In this document: one piece after another, positions 53,801-64,000 of the stretch | How the letters are laid out: every line of letters begins with the position of its first letter | How positions within the stretch are numbered: position 1 is the stretch's first letter | Assembly (NCBI RefSeq): GCF_016907695.1 | Contig: NZ_JAFBCK010000001.1 | Location: forward strand, 3,279,001 to 3,343,000 | Direction: 5' to 3' | DNA length: 64,000 nt | DNA from: Actinokineospora baliensis | GTDB taxonomy: Bacteria > Actinomycetota > Actinomycetes > Mycobacteriales > Pseudonocardiaceae | Position numbers and translations under genes: made by a program | Notes under the pieces: generated by a model | The model's input: the letters and a program-made list of their open reading frames with translations, nothing else | Database searches by the model: none | What the model was told of the DNA's origin: nothing

Positions 53801-54987
53801 GTGCTGCGTTGGATAACCGCTGGAGAGTCACACGGGCCCGCGCTGGTCGCCGTGCTGGAAGGCATGGTGGCGGGCGTGGAGGTCACCACGAGCGACCTCG
53901 CGGGGCAGTTGGCCCGCCGCAGGTTGGGGTTCGGGCGGAGCCCGCGGATGGGCTTCGAGACCGACGAGTTCGAGATCCTGGGTGGGGTCCGGCACGGGCT
54001 CACCCAGGGCGGGCCGATCGCGGTGCGGATCGACAACGCCGAGTGGCCCAAGTGGGAGAAGGTCATGGCGGCCGATCCCGTGGACCCGGCCGAGCTGGCC
54101 GAGCTCGGGCGCAACGAGCCGCTGACCCGGCCGCGGCCGGGGCACGCCGACCTGCCGGGGATGCAGAAGTACGACTTCGACGAGGCCCGGCCGGTGCTCG
54201 AGCGGGCCAGCGCCCGGGAGACCGCCGGGCGGACCGCCCTGGGCACCGTGGCGCGGGCGTTCCTGCGGCAGCTGCTGGGGGTCGAGGTGGTCAGCCACGT
54301 CATCTCCATCGGCAAGGCGGTGGCCCCGGACGGGCCCGCGCCGGGGCCGGGCGACCTCGCCGCCGTGGACGAGAGCCCGGTGCGGGCGTTCAGCCAGGCG
54401 GGGACCGACGCCATGGTCGCCGAGGTGGAGGCGGTCAAGAAGGCCGGGGACACCGTCGGCGGGGTCATCGAGGTGATCGCCTACGGGCTGCCGCCGGGGC
54501 TGGGGTCGCACGTGCACTGGGACCGCAGGCTCGACGCGCGGCTGGCGGGCGCCCTGATGGGCGTGCAGGCCATGAAGGGCGTCGAGATCGGCGACGGCTT
54601 CACCACCGCCCAGCGGTGGGGCAGCGAAGCGCACGACGAGATCGACCGGGCCGAGGGCACCGTCACCGGTGTCACCCGGCGCACCAACCGAGCGGGCGGA
54701 CTGGAAGGGGGGATCACCAACGGTGAGCCGCTGCGGGTGCGGGTCGCCATGAAGCCGATCTCCACCGTCCCCCGCGCCCTGTCCACAGTGGACGTCGTGA
54801 CCGGTGAGCCCGCCGTGGCCATCCACCAGCGCTCCGACGTGTGCGCGGTGCCCAGGGCCGGGGTGGTCCTGGAGTCCGTGGTGGCGCTCGTGCTGGCCGA
54901 GGCGGCGCTGGAGAAGTTCGGCGGGGACTCGCTGGGCGAGAGCAAGCGCAACGTCGAGGGCTACCTCGAAGCGCTGCGCGGGCGCTG

Positions 54988-54991
<4 letters not shown>
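53801..54991 (+). CDS. aroC: Chorismate synthase
   Basis: 396 residues. [21 protein letters not shown] at the N-terminus, the [16 protein letters not shown] motif and the [13 protein letters not shown] region identify it. It turns EPSP into chorismate using reduced FMN. GTG 53801. First gene of the aroC-aroK-aroB-aroQ run, coupled to aroK by GTGA. Confidence 0.96.
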
Positions 54992-57067
<2,076 letters not shown>

Positions 57068-57122
57068 CCCGGGGACACGCCCGTGGGGGTGTCTGGGAAG
57101 TTCTCGTTTGGCCGTACCGCGA

Positions 57123-57590
57123 CTACTCCGTTCGGGCTCGGCGCGGCCGCGGCGAGGGCTTCGGAGTCGACGCCACCGGCGGGCTGTCGGGCTCCTGTGC
57201 GCGCTTGTCCAGGCGCGGGCCGACAACGAGGCCCACGGCCGCGGGGACCAGGACCAACAGGGCCGTGAAGGCCGCGCCGCCGGTCAACGCCTGCCCCAGC
57301 GCGCTGGATCCGGTCTGGTCGACGAACAGGCCCCGGCCGACCACGCCGAGCACCGCCGATCCCCAGCCCGCGACCAGGGCAGCGAACACCCAGGTCCGCC
57401 CCCGGTCCAGCAGGCCGAGCCACCCGTCCACCGCCGCCCACACCGCCGCCACGGCGACCAGGACACCCAGCGCCAGGGCCTCCAGCGCCGTCCAGCCGGT
57501 CGGGTCCGTGGCCTTGAGAGCGGCGACGGTCACCGCCGCGGCCGCGTGCACCGCGGCGAGGGCGGCGCCTCGGGTCAGCCAGGTTCGCAT
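57123..57590 (-). CDS. B-4DMT-type four-helix membrane protein
   Basis: 155 residues with four hydrophobic helices (about 5-30, 38-60, 68-90 and 95-125) and a proline- and arginine-rich tail. Corresponds to a conserved actinomycete family annotated B-4DMT transporters. Substrate unknown. Minus strand between aroQ and the peptidase gene. Confidence 0.75.
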   Translation of the reverse strand: MRTWLTRGAALAAVHAAAAVTVAALKATDPTGWTALEALALGVLVAVAAVWAAVDGWLGLLDRGRTWVFAALVAGWGSAVLGVVGRGLFVDQTGSSALGQALTGGAAFTALLVLVPAAVGLVVGPRLDKRAQEPDSPPVASTPKPSPRPRRARTE

Positions 57591-57628
57591 CACCCAAGGG
57601 TAGGCGGCGGCGCTCTAAGCTCAAGGTC

Positions 57629-58720
57629 ATGTCCGACCCGCACGAGCGGCGACGCGCCGCGTTGCGCAGCACCCTGCGCGACCGCGGCCTCACCGCCCTC
57701 CTCATCGGTGACCTGCGCAACCTGCGCTACCTCACCGGGTTCACCGGCTCCAACGGAGCCCTCCTCGTCCACGCCGACGGCGACGACCGCACGGTCTTCT
57801 GCACCGACGGGCGCTACCAGGAGCAGTCCGCCGAGCAGGTGCCCGGCCTGGAGCGGCTCATCGACCGCGCCAGCGCCGGTGCGCTGGCCGCTCGGGCCGC
57901 CGCCGACCGGATGGCGGTGGTCGGCTTCGAGAGCCAGCACGTCACCGTCGACGGCCTCGAAGCGCTGCGCCACGCCGCCGAGGGGGTGGAGCTGGTCCGG
58001 GCGCCGCTGTTGGTCGAGGCGCTGCGGTTGGTCAAGGACGACACCGAGGTCGAGGCGCTGCGGCAGGCGTGTGCGATCGGTGACGCCGCGCTCGCCGAGT
58101 TGATCTCCGAAGGCGGCGTCCGGCCGGGTCGCACCGAGCGGGAAGTGGCCCGTGACCTGGAGGATCGCATGCGCGATCACGGTGCGGCCGCCCCCGCGTT
58201 CGACACGATCGTCGCAACCGGCGCGCACTCGGCGATCCCGCACCACCGACCCACGGACGGGGTCCTCCGAACAGGTGACTTCGTCAAGCTCGACTTCGGC
58301 GCCCAACTGCACGGCTACCACTCCGACATGACCCGCACCCTCGTCCTGGGCACCCCGGCCGACTGGCAGCGCGAGATCTACGACCTGGTGGCCGAAGCCC
58401 AGTCCGCCGGGACCGCCGCCCTCCTGCCGGGAACCCCGGTGTCCGCTGTGGACGCAGCAGCGCGGCAGGTCATCGAGGACGCGGGCCGGGGCGCGCAATT
58501 CCTGCACGGCCTCGGGCACGGTGTCGGCCTGCAGATCCATGAGGCACCGAGCCTGGCGAAATCCGGCGAAGGTACACTTTCGGCCGCAATGGCGGTCACC
58601 GTCGAGCCGGGTGTGTACCTGTCCGGGCTCGGTGGCGTCCGCATCGAGGACACGCTCATCGTGCGGGACACCCAGCCCGAGCTCCTCACGCAGACCACCA
58701 AGCAACTCATGGTCGTCTAG
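57629..58720 (+). CDS. M24-family Xaa-Pro aminopeptidase
   Basis: 363 residues. Creatinase-like N-terminal domain ([19 protein letters not shown]) and pita-bread catalytic domain with metal ligands in [40 protein letters not shown] and GGVRIEDT. Cleaves peptides with proline in second position. ATG 57629. It lies 40 bases before efp, a conserved pairing; EF-P assists ribosomes at polyproline. Confidence 0.93.
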   Translation: MSDPHERRRAALRSTLRDRGLTALLIGDLRNLRYLTGFTGSNGALLVHADGDDRTVFCTDGRYQEQSAEQVPGLERLIDRASAGALAARAAADRMAVVGFESQHVTVDGLEALRHAAEGVELVRAPLLVEALRLVKDDTEVEALRQACAIGDAALAELISEGGVRPGRTEREVARDLEDRMRDHGAAAPAFDTIVATGAHSAIPHHRPTDGVLRTGDFVKLDFGAQLHGYHSDMTRTLVLGTPADWQREIYDLVAEAQSAGTAALLPGTPVSAVDAAARQVIEDAGRGAQFLHGLGHGVGLQIHEAPSLAKSGEGTLSAAMAVTVEPGVYLSGLGGVRIEDTLIVRDTQPELLTQTTKQLMVV

Positions 58721-58760
58721 ACCGGCGGACGGCCACGCGCGGACAACAGGAGATCCTCCA

Positions 58761-59324
58761 GTGGCCTCGACCAACGACCTGAAGAACGGCCTGGTGCTCA
58801 ACCTCGAGGGCCAGCTGTGGACCGTCACCGAGTTCCAGCACGTCAAGCCGGGCAAGGGCCCCGCGTTCGTGCGGACCAAGCTCAAGCACGTGCTCTCCGG
58901 CAAGGTCGTCGACAAGACGTTCAACGCGGGCGTCAAGGTCGAGACCGCCACCGTGGACCGCCGCGAGATGACCTACCTGTACAACGACGGCGCCGAGTAC
59001 TACTTCATGGACGGCGACACCTTCGAGCAGATCGGCATCAGCTCCGAGGTCGTCGCCGAGCAGGCGAAGTTCCTGCTGGAGAACGGCACCGCGGTGGTCT
59101 CCTCGCACGAGGGCGCGCCGCTGTTCATCGAGCTGCCGACCTCGGTGGAGCTGGTCATCGAGCACACCGACCCCGGCCTGCAGGGCGACCGCTCCACCGG
59201 CGGCACCAAGCCGGCGCGGCTGGAGACCGGTGCCGAGATCCAGGTGCCGCTGTTCGTCACCACCGGCGAGAAGGTCAAGGTCGACACGCGCGACGGCCGC
59301 TACCTCGGCCGCGTCAACAGCTGA
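58761..59324 (+). CDS. efp: Translation elongation factor P
   Basis: 187 residues, three beta-barrel domains. The domain I tip reads [18 protein letters not shown], with Lys in the GKG loop where EF-P is modified or active. Rescues ribosomes stalled at consecutive prolines. GTG 58761 ([10 protein letters not shown]). Followed by nusB one base after the stop codon. Confidence 0.97.
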   Translation: MASTNDLKNGLVLNLEGQLWTVTEFQHVKPGKGPAFVRTKLKHVLSGKVVDKTFNAGVKVETATVDRREMTYLYNDGAEYYFMDGDTFEQIGISSEVVAEQAKFLLENGTAVVSSHEGAPLFIELPTSVELVIEHTDPGLQGDRSTGGTKPARLETGAEIQVPLFVTTGEKVKVDTRDGRYLGRVNS

Positions 59325-59325
59325 C

Positions 59326-59745
59326 GTGGGCGCACGCAGCAAAGCACGCAAGCGGGCGGTGGACCTGCTGTTCGAGGCCGCCGTGCGCGGGGAGGACCCG
59401 GTCAGCCTGCTGGCCGACCGGGTCGGCTCACCCGATGTCCCCCCGGTCAACGACTACACGGTGACCCTGGTCGAGGGCGTGACCGCGCACCGGGCCCGGA
59501 TCGACGAACTGCTCACCGAGCACGCCGAGGGCTGGTCGCTCAACCGCATGCCCGCCGTCGACCTGGCCGTACTGCGCCTGGGCCTCTACGAACTCCTGTG
59601 GGCCCAAGACGTCCCCGACGCCGTCGCCATCGACGAGGCCGTCCAACTGGCCAAGTCCCTGTCCACCGACGATTCCCCCCGCTTCGTCAACGGCGTCCTC
59701 GGCCGCATCGGCGGCATCGCCGACCGCCTCCGCGCCACCCTCTGA
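59326..59745 (+). CDS. nusB: Transcription antitermination factor NusB
   Basis: 139 residues, all helical. RSKARKRAVDLLFEAAVRG at the N-terminus and the C-terminal PDAVAIDEAVQLAKSLSTDDSPRFVNGVLGRI are diagnostic. Binds boxA RNA with S10 in rRNA antitermination. GTG 59326. A convergent hairpin and bldD follow. Confidence 0.96.
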   Translation: MGARSKARKRAVDLLFEAAVRGEDPVSLLADRVGSPDVPPVNDYTVTLVEGVTAHRARIDELLTEHAEGWSLNRMPAVDLAVLRLGLYELLWAQDVPDAVAIDEAVQLAKSLSTDDSPRFVNGVLGRIGGIADRLRATL

Positions 59746-59954
59746 CCAGTCCCCGCCCCCGCCCTGCTCCGCCAACCCCACTCTTTCCGGAGACCGCCCC
59801 CGCCGGACACCAGCCCCCCACCACACCACGGGGGGCGTCCCCGAGGCCAGTCTACCGGGGTGGTGGGGGCGGGTGGGGGTGTGCGAAAAGTGGTGGATGG
59901 GGCGGGGGGTTGTGGATAACCGCGAGCTGGGGGAACGCGGGGGCGGGCACGAAA

Positions 59955-59997
59955 AACACCCGACCGAGCAGTATCCCCGTCTGCGCGGTCGGGTGTT
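59955..59997 (-). terminator. Rho-independent terminator of bldD
   Basis: AACACCCGACCG (59955-59966) pairs with CGGTCGGGTGTT (59986-59997), and inside it GCAG pairs with CTGC. On the minus strand the stem is followed by a run of T (GTGTTTTTCG). It lies about 40 bases past the bldD stop. Confidence 0.8.
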
Positions 59998-60036
59998 GGC
60001 CTGGGCGGGAGTCCAGGCGGCAAGGGGGAGGGCGGG

Positions 60037-60525
60037 TTAGTCCTCCTTGGAGGGGCGCGCCTCGGGGGGCAGCACGCCCCAGTCGATCAGCTGCTCGGTG
60101 AGCTCGCCGGGGGTCATGTCGTAGATGATCGCCAGGGAGCGCAGGTCCTCGGTGCGGATCGACAGCACCTTGCCGTTGTAGTCGCCGCGCTGGCTCTGGA
60201 TGGTCGCGGCGTAGCGGGCCAGCGGGCCGACCTTCTCCGCGGGCAGCTGCTGCAGCCGCTCCAGGTTGATCACGATCTTGGTGGCGGGCTCGGCACCGGA
60301 GGGGACCCGGCCCTCGGGGAGGAGTTCCACCACCGGCACGCCGTAGAAGTCGGCCAGCTCGGCGAGCTTCTGGACGGTGACGGCGCGGTCTCCCCGCTCG
60401 TACGAGCCGACCACGACGGCCTTCCAGCGGCCACCGGACTTCTGCTCGACGCCGTGCAACGACAGCCCCTGCTGCTGGCGGATGGCGCGGAGCTTGGCCC
60501 CTAGCGCCTTGGCGTAGTCGCCCAT
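60037..60525 (-). CDS. bldD: BldD, c-di-GMP-responsive developmental regulator
   Basis: 162 residues. The N-terminal HTH reads LGAKLRAIRQQQGLSLHGVE followed by RWKAVVVGSYERGDRAVTVQKL, almost the Streptomyces BldD sequence. The C-terminal domain has the c-di-GMP motif RGD-x8-RTED (in QSQRGDYNGKVLSIRTEDL), corresponding to RGD-x8-RQDD. It represses development genes while c-di-GMP is high. ATG 60525 gives the usual family start; ATG 60540 is also in frame. Its own upstream region contains TGGTTACCCA (60602-60611) followed by AGTTGTCACC. Confidence 0.95.
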   Translation of the reverse strand: MGDYAKALGAKLRAIRQQQGLSLHGVEQKSGGRWKAVVVGSYERGDRAVTVQKLAELADFYGVPVVELLPEGRVPSGAEPATKIVINLERLQQLPAEKVGPLARYAATIQSQRGDYNGKVLSIRTEDLRSLAIIYDMTPGELTEQLIDWGVLPPEARPSKED

Positions 60526-60778
60526 GCGGCGGTTCTCCATTCGTTCGCCCCGTCGGCGCTAAGAACTGCCGCGGGTAGCTTCAAATCAACACGCAGAGTA
60601 ATGGTTACCCAGAGTTGTCACCAGGTCAAGCCGGTTCGCCAAGGACACAGTTCCCACCCCGCCCCGACCACCCGGTCAGTGGCCGAAGTCATGCTGGTAC
60701 GGTCGGGGCGATCCCAGGTCAGAGGGGTCGCTAGACACCTTTAACGACCCGTCCCGTGAGGCGGGGAAGGAGTCCCCC
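60526..60778. promoter_or_regulatory. Divergent promoter region bldD / pyrR
   Basis: 253 bases with the promoters of bldD (leftward) and of the pyr operon (rightward). TGGTTACCCA is at 60602-60611 and AGTTGTCACC at 60612-60621, the latter resembling half of a BldD site (AGTGA...TCACC), so autoregulation is possible. The right end holds the PyrR site. Confidence 0.55.
60738..60771 (+). promoter_or_regulatory. PyrR-binding RNA site overlapping the pyrR ribosome binding site
   Basis: CCTTTAACGACCCGTCCCGTGAGGCGGGGAAGGA has the conserved pattern of PyrR sites (TTTAA, then GTCC-GTGAGGC-GG-AAGGA). Its 3' side overlaps the GGAAGGAG that serves the GTG start at 60779. In Mycobacterium smegmatis a site in this position acts by translational repression. 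The geometry here fits the same mechanism. Confidence 0.8.
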
Positions 60779-61369
60779 GTGCCGCCACGGCCCCGTGGCG
60801 CGCCGGAACCGGCCGAGCGGCGCGAGCTGCTCTCCGCCGGTGACGTCGCGCGCACCATCGCCCGAATGGCCCATCAGGTCATCGAGAAGACCTCGCTCGG
60901 CGCGTCCGGCGCCCGGCCGGTCGTGTTGCTCGGGATCCCCACCAGGGGCGCGCCGCTGGCCACCAGGCTGGCCACCAGGATCGCCGACTTCAGCGAGGTC
61001 CAGGTCCCCGTCGGCACCCTCGACGTGACCCTCTACCGCGACGACCTGCGCCGCAAGCCGACCCGCCCGCTCGGGCAGACCGCGCTGCCGCCGGGCGGCA
61101 TCGAGGACGCCCTGGTCATCCTGGTCGACGACGTCCTGTTCTCCGGTCGCACCATCCGCGCCGCGCTCGACGCGCTGCGCGACGTGGGCCGCCCGCGCGC
61201 GGTGCAGCTGGCCGTGCTGGTCGACCGCGGTCACCGCGAACTGCCCATCCGCGCCGACTACGTGGGCAAGAACGTGCCCACCGCGCGCTCCGAGGAGGTC
61301 CACGCCCTGTTCACCGAGACCGATGGCCGCGACGCGGTCCTGCTGCACCGGACCGGTGAGGGCGCGTGA
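60779..61369 (+). CDS. pyrR: PyrR, pyrimidine operon RNA-binding attenuator and uracil phosphoribosyltransferase
   Basis: 196 residues. The PRPP-binding loop is [20 protein letters not shown], with [14 protein letters not shown] and DVTLYRDDL. With UMP bound it represses the pyr mRNA. First gene of pyrR-pyrB-pyrC. GTG 60779 lies eight bases after the PyrR site. Overlaps pyrB by GTGA. Confidence 0.95.
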   Translation: MPPRPRGAPEPAERRELLSAGDVARTIARMAHQVIEKTSLGASGARPVVLLGIPTRGAPLATRLATRIADFSEVQVPVGTLDVTLYRDDLRRKPTRPLGQTALPPGGIEDALVILVDDVLFSGRTIRAALDALRDVGRPRAVQLAVLVDRGHRELPIRADYVGKNVPTARSEEVHALFTETDGRDAVLLHRTGEGA

Positions 61370-62316
61370 AGCACCTGCTGGGCACCGAGGGCCTGGACCC
61401 GGCGACCGCGCTGGCGATCCTCGACACCGCAGACGGCCTCAAGCGCACGCTGCTGGGCCGCGAGGTCAAGAAGCTGCCCACCCTGCGCGGCCGGACCGTG
61501 ATCACCTGCTTCTACGAGGACTCCACCCGCACCAGGGTCTCCTTCGAGATCGCCGGGAAGTGGATGAGCGCCGATGTGGTGAACGTCTCCGCCGGTAGTT
61601 CTTCGGCGAAGAAGGGCGAGTCCCTGCGCGACACCGCGTTGACGTTGGCCGCCGCGGGCGCCGACTGCGTCGTGGTGCGCCACCCCGCCTCCGGTGCCGC
61701 GCACCGGCTGGCGTCCTGGCTCGCGCACACCAACACCAGCGTCGTGAACGCGGGCGACGGCACCCACGAGCACCCGACGCAGGCGCTGCTGGACATGGCC
61801 ACCCTGCGCGAGCGGCTCGGCAGCGTCGAAGGCCGCCGGATCGCGGTCGTCGGCGACGTCCTGCACAGCCGGGTCGCGCGGTCCAACGTGCACCTGCTCA
61901 CCTCGTTCGGTGCCGACGTCGTGCTGGTCGCCCCGCCGACGTTGCTGCCGACCGGTGTGGCCGACTGGCCGGTGGGCTCCGCCGGGTCGCTGCGCGTGTC
62001 GCACCACCTCGACGCCGAACTGCCCACGGCCGACGCGGTGATGATGCTGCGCGTGCAGGCCGAGCGGATGCACGGCGGGTTCTTCCCGTCGGCCCGCGAG
62101 TACTCGATCGCCTACGGCCTCAGCGAGGCGCGCGCGGCGATGCTGCCCGACCACGCGGTGGTGCTGCACCCGGGTCCGATGCTGCGCGGCATGGAGATCT
62201 CCGCCGCCGTGGCCGACTCGCCGCGCGCCGCGATCACCCAGCAGGTCGCCAACGGCGTGCACGTGCGCATGGCGGTCCTGTACCACCTGCTGGCCGGAGA
62301 GGAGGACGCCGCGTGA
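61366..62316 (+). CDS. pyrB: Aspartate carbamoyltransferase catalytic subunit
   Basis: 316 residues. [20 protein letters not shown] is the carbamoyl-phosphate loop (STRTR), [19 protein letters not shown] follows, and [11 protein letters not shown] is the aspartate-side loop. Forms carbamoyl aspartate. GTG 61366 overlaps pyrR; the end overlaps pyrC. Confidence 0.96.
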   Translation: MKHLLGTEGLDPATALAILDTADGLKRTLLGREVKKLPTLRGRTVITCFYEDSTRTRVSFEIAGKWMSADVVNVSAGSSSAKKGESLRDTALTLAAAGADCVVVRHPASGAAHRLASWLAHTNTSVVNAGDGTHEHPTQALLDMATLRERLGSVEGRRIAVVGDVLHSRVARSNVHLLTSFGADVVLVAPPTLLPTGVADWPVGSAGSLRVSHHLDAELPTADAVMMLRVQAERMHGGFFPSAREYSIAYGLSEARAAMLPDHAVVLHPGPMLRGMEISAAVADSPRAAITQQVANGVHVRMAVLYHLLAGEEDAA

Positions 62317-63596
62317 GCACCTTCATCGTCAAGGGCGCGCGCCCGTACGGCGAGGACGCCGTCGACATCGAGGTCACCGACGGTGTGATCACCGCGATCG
62401 GCCAGGGCCTGACCGGGGACGAGACGGTCGACGCCGCGGGCCTCGTGGCGCTGCCCGGTTTCGTCGACCTGCACACCCACCTGCGCGAACCGGGCCGCGA
62501 GGACACCGAGACCATCGAGACCGGCTCCCGCGCGGCCGCCCTCGGTGGCTACACGGCGGTGTTCGCCATGGCCAACACCGACCCGGTCGCCGACAACGCC
62601 GTGGTCGTCGAGCACGTGTGGCGCCGCGGCCAGGAGATCGGGCTGGTCGACGTGCACCCGGTCGGCGCGGTGACCGTGGGTCTCAAGGGCGAGAAGCTCG
62701 CCGAGTTGGGCACCATGGCGCGTTCCACCGCCCGGGTCCGGCTGTTCTCCGACGACGGACTGTGCGTGGCGGATCCGCTGATCATGCGCCGGGCGCTGGA
62801 GTACACCAAGGCGCTGGACGCGGTGATCGCCCAGCACGCCGAGGAACCCCGGCTGACCGTCGGCGCCCAGGCGCACGAGGGCGACCTGGCCGCGCGGTTG
62901 GGCCTGGCGGGGTGGCCGTCGGTCGCCGAGGAGGCCATCGTCGCCCGCGACTGCCTGCTGGCCAAGCACGTCGGCGCCCGGCTGCACGTCTGCCACGTCT
63001 CCACCGAGGGCACAGCCGACGTGCTGCGGTGGGCGAAGGCGCGCGGCACCAGGGTCTCCGCGGAGGTCACCCCGCACCACCTGCTGCTCGACGACGAGCG
63101 GCTGAACACCTATGACCCGGTCAACAAGGTCAACCCGCCGCTGCGCACGACCACTGACGCGGCGGCGCTGCGCCAGGCGTTGGCCGACGGCACGGTCGAC
63201 TGCGTCGCCACCGACCACGCCCCGCACGCGGCCCAGGACAAGGACTGCGAGTGGTCTGCGGCGCGCCCCGGCATGCTCGGGCTGCAGACGGCGCTGTCCA
63301 TCGTGGTGGCGACCATGGTCGAGCCTGGTCTGCTGGACTGGCGCGGCGTCGCGCGGGTGATGAGCGAGCGGCCCGCCGAGATCGCCGGGCTGACCGACCA
63401 GGGTCGTCCGATCGCGGTGGGGGAGCCCGCCACGTTCACCTTGGTCGACCCGGCCGCGCGCTGGACGGTGCGCGGCGCGGAGTTGGCCAGCATCGCCGCG
63501 AACACGCCCTACGAGGGCATGGAGTTGCCGGGCGCGGTCGTGGCCACCTTCCTGCGCGGCAAGCTGACCGCGCGCGACGGGAAGGCCACGGCGTGA
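62313..63596 (+). CDS. pyrC: Dihydroorotase
   Basis: 427 residues, the larger type I dihydroorotase. The zinc site starts [19 protein letters not shown]. The later ligands are in CHVSTEG and VATDHAPH; the VTPHHLLL segment is also present. Cyclises carbamoyl aspartate to dihydroorotate. GTGA overlaps on both sides. Confidence 0.96.
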   Translation: MSTFIVKGARPYGEDAVDIEVTDGVITAIGQGLTGDETVDAAGLVALPGFVDLHTHLREPGREDTETIETGSRAAALGGYTAVFAMANTDPVADNAVVVEHVWRRGQEIGLVDVHPVGAVTVGLKGEKLAELGTMARSTARVRLFSDDGLCVADPLIMRRALEYTKALDAVIAQHAEEPRLTVGAQAHEGDLAARLGLAGWPSVAEEAIVARDCLLAKHVGARLHVCHVSTEGTADVLRWAKARGTRVSAEVTPHHLLLDDERLNTYDPVNKVNPPLRTTTDAAALRQALADGTVDCVATDHAPHAAQDKDCEWSAARPGMLGLQTALSIVVATMVEPGLLDWRGVARVMSERPAEIAGLTDQGRPIAVGEPATFTLVDPAARWTVRGAELASIAANTPYEGMELPGAVVATFLRGKLTARDGKATA

Positions 63597-64000
63597 ACCG
63601 GTTCACCCTGACCCTGCTGTTCCTCGCGGTGCTCGCGTTGCTGGTCCTGCTGATGTGGTGGGGCTACCGCAACCGGGCCCGCAGGCAGGCCAAGGTCCTC
63701 CCACCGTTCCCCGTCGCGCCCGCCGCCCTCGTCACCGCCATCGGTGAGGGCACGGCCGTGACGCTGCTGCCGCCCAGCACCGGCGTCTACGCGAGCACGG
63801 TCACCACCGCCAGCTGGCAGGACCGGGTCGCCGTCGGTGACATCGGCTACCGCGCCGACGCCACCGCGTACCTGGTCACCGACGGTCTCCTGATCGACCG
63901 CGTCGGTGCCACCCCCGTGTGGGTCCCCGCCACCTCGGTCCGCGAGGCGCGCACCGAGGCCGGGATCGCCGGGAAGGTCATGGGCGGCGACGGGCTGCTC
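63593..64000 (+). CDS. PH-like membrane protein of the pyr operon (partial, 3' end cut by the window)
   Basis: The first 136 residues are visible from GTG 63593. One N-terminal membrane helix ([21 protein letters not shown]), a basic RNRARRQAK segment and a soluble beta-rich domain. This corresponds to the conserved membrane protein between pyrC and carA in actinobacteria (M. tuberculosis Rv1382 position). Function unknown. The frame is open at the window end. Confidence 0.85.
   Translation, partial: MNRFTLTLLFLAVLALLVLLMWWGYRNRARRQAKVLPPFPVAPAALVTAIGEGTAVTLLPPSTGVYASTVTTASWQDRVAVGDIGYRADATAYLVTDGLLIDRVGATPVWVPATSVREARTEAGIAGKVMGGDGLL

Overview
The window is very GC-rich. Its genes use C or G at almost every third codon position, GTG starts are common, and stop/start overlaps are dense. 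It carries a BldD homologue, a DUF5753/DUF397 gene pair, a PyrR-led pyrimidine operon and the core order alaS-ruvX-mltG-aroE-aroCKBQ-efp-nusB-bldD-pyrRBC. All this points to a filamentous actinomycete, most likely of the Pseudonocardiaceae type (Saccharothrix, Actinokineospora or Amycolatopsis-like). The genus is an inference.

Layout. 1-11.9 kb: a partial gene, a Tat-type lipoprotein esterase relative without its serine nucleophile, a membrane protein, a fused siroheme synthase (cysG), a two-repeat beta-sandwich protein, an XRE regulator, aspS, a DUF389 membrane protein, a kinase-like phosphotransferase, an SGNH hydrolase and a class V aminotransferase. 11.97-12.3 kb: a decayed alcohol dehydrogenase. 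12.4-16.2 kb, minus strand: an organosulfur module (FMN reductase, SfnB/DszC-like and SfnG-like monooxygenases) next to a TetR regulator. 16.5-36 kb, plus strand: a biosynthetic gene cluster. 36-44.7 kb: small accessory genes (an immunity-like array, a class II amidotransferase, a PstS-like anchored protein, an SMR transporter, XRE/DUF397, a phosphotransferase and a frameshifted pseudogene). 44.7-64 kb: conserved core (rarA, DUF948, alaS, ruvX, mltG, aroE, aroCKBQ, an M24 peptidase, efp, nusB, bldD, pyrRBC).

The biosynthetic cluster holds the complete 4-hydroxyphenylglycine (Hpg) set: 4-hydroxymandelate synthase, 4-hydroxymandelate oxidase and an HpgT aminotransferase. No nonribosomal peptide synthetase is in the window. 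Instead the Hpg genes surround a compact discrete type II assembly line: two AMP-ligases, two small carrier proteins, two ketosynthases with intact Cys/His/His triads, and a half-length ketosynthase-like protein without the cysteine. Further genes are a hot-dog thioesterase, an InhA/FabI-type enoyl reductase, a phytanoyl-CoA-type Fe(II)/2OG oxygenase, a large FAD/NAD(P)-binding protein, a P450, a GMC oxidoreductase, an alpha/beta hydrolase and a small cysteine-rich protein. I know of no characterised pathway with this combination; it is the best candidate for a new system here. A 424-bp leader with two copies of a 13-bp palindrome-containing repeat precedes the central operon, and GC-rich hairpins lie inside and after it.

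Likely flow (inference): 4-hydroxyphenylpyruvate to 4-hydroxymandelate, to 4-hydroxybenzoylformate, to Hpg. One of these aryl acids, or a fatty acid, would be loaded by the AMP-ligases on the carrier proteins, condensed by the ketosynthases and tailored oxidatively. The prephenate dehydrogenase usually found with Hpg genes is not visible, so 4-hydroxyphenylpyruvate would come from elsewhere in the genome.
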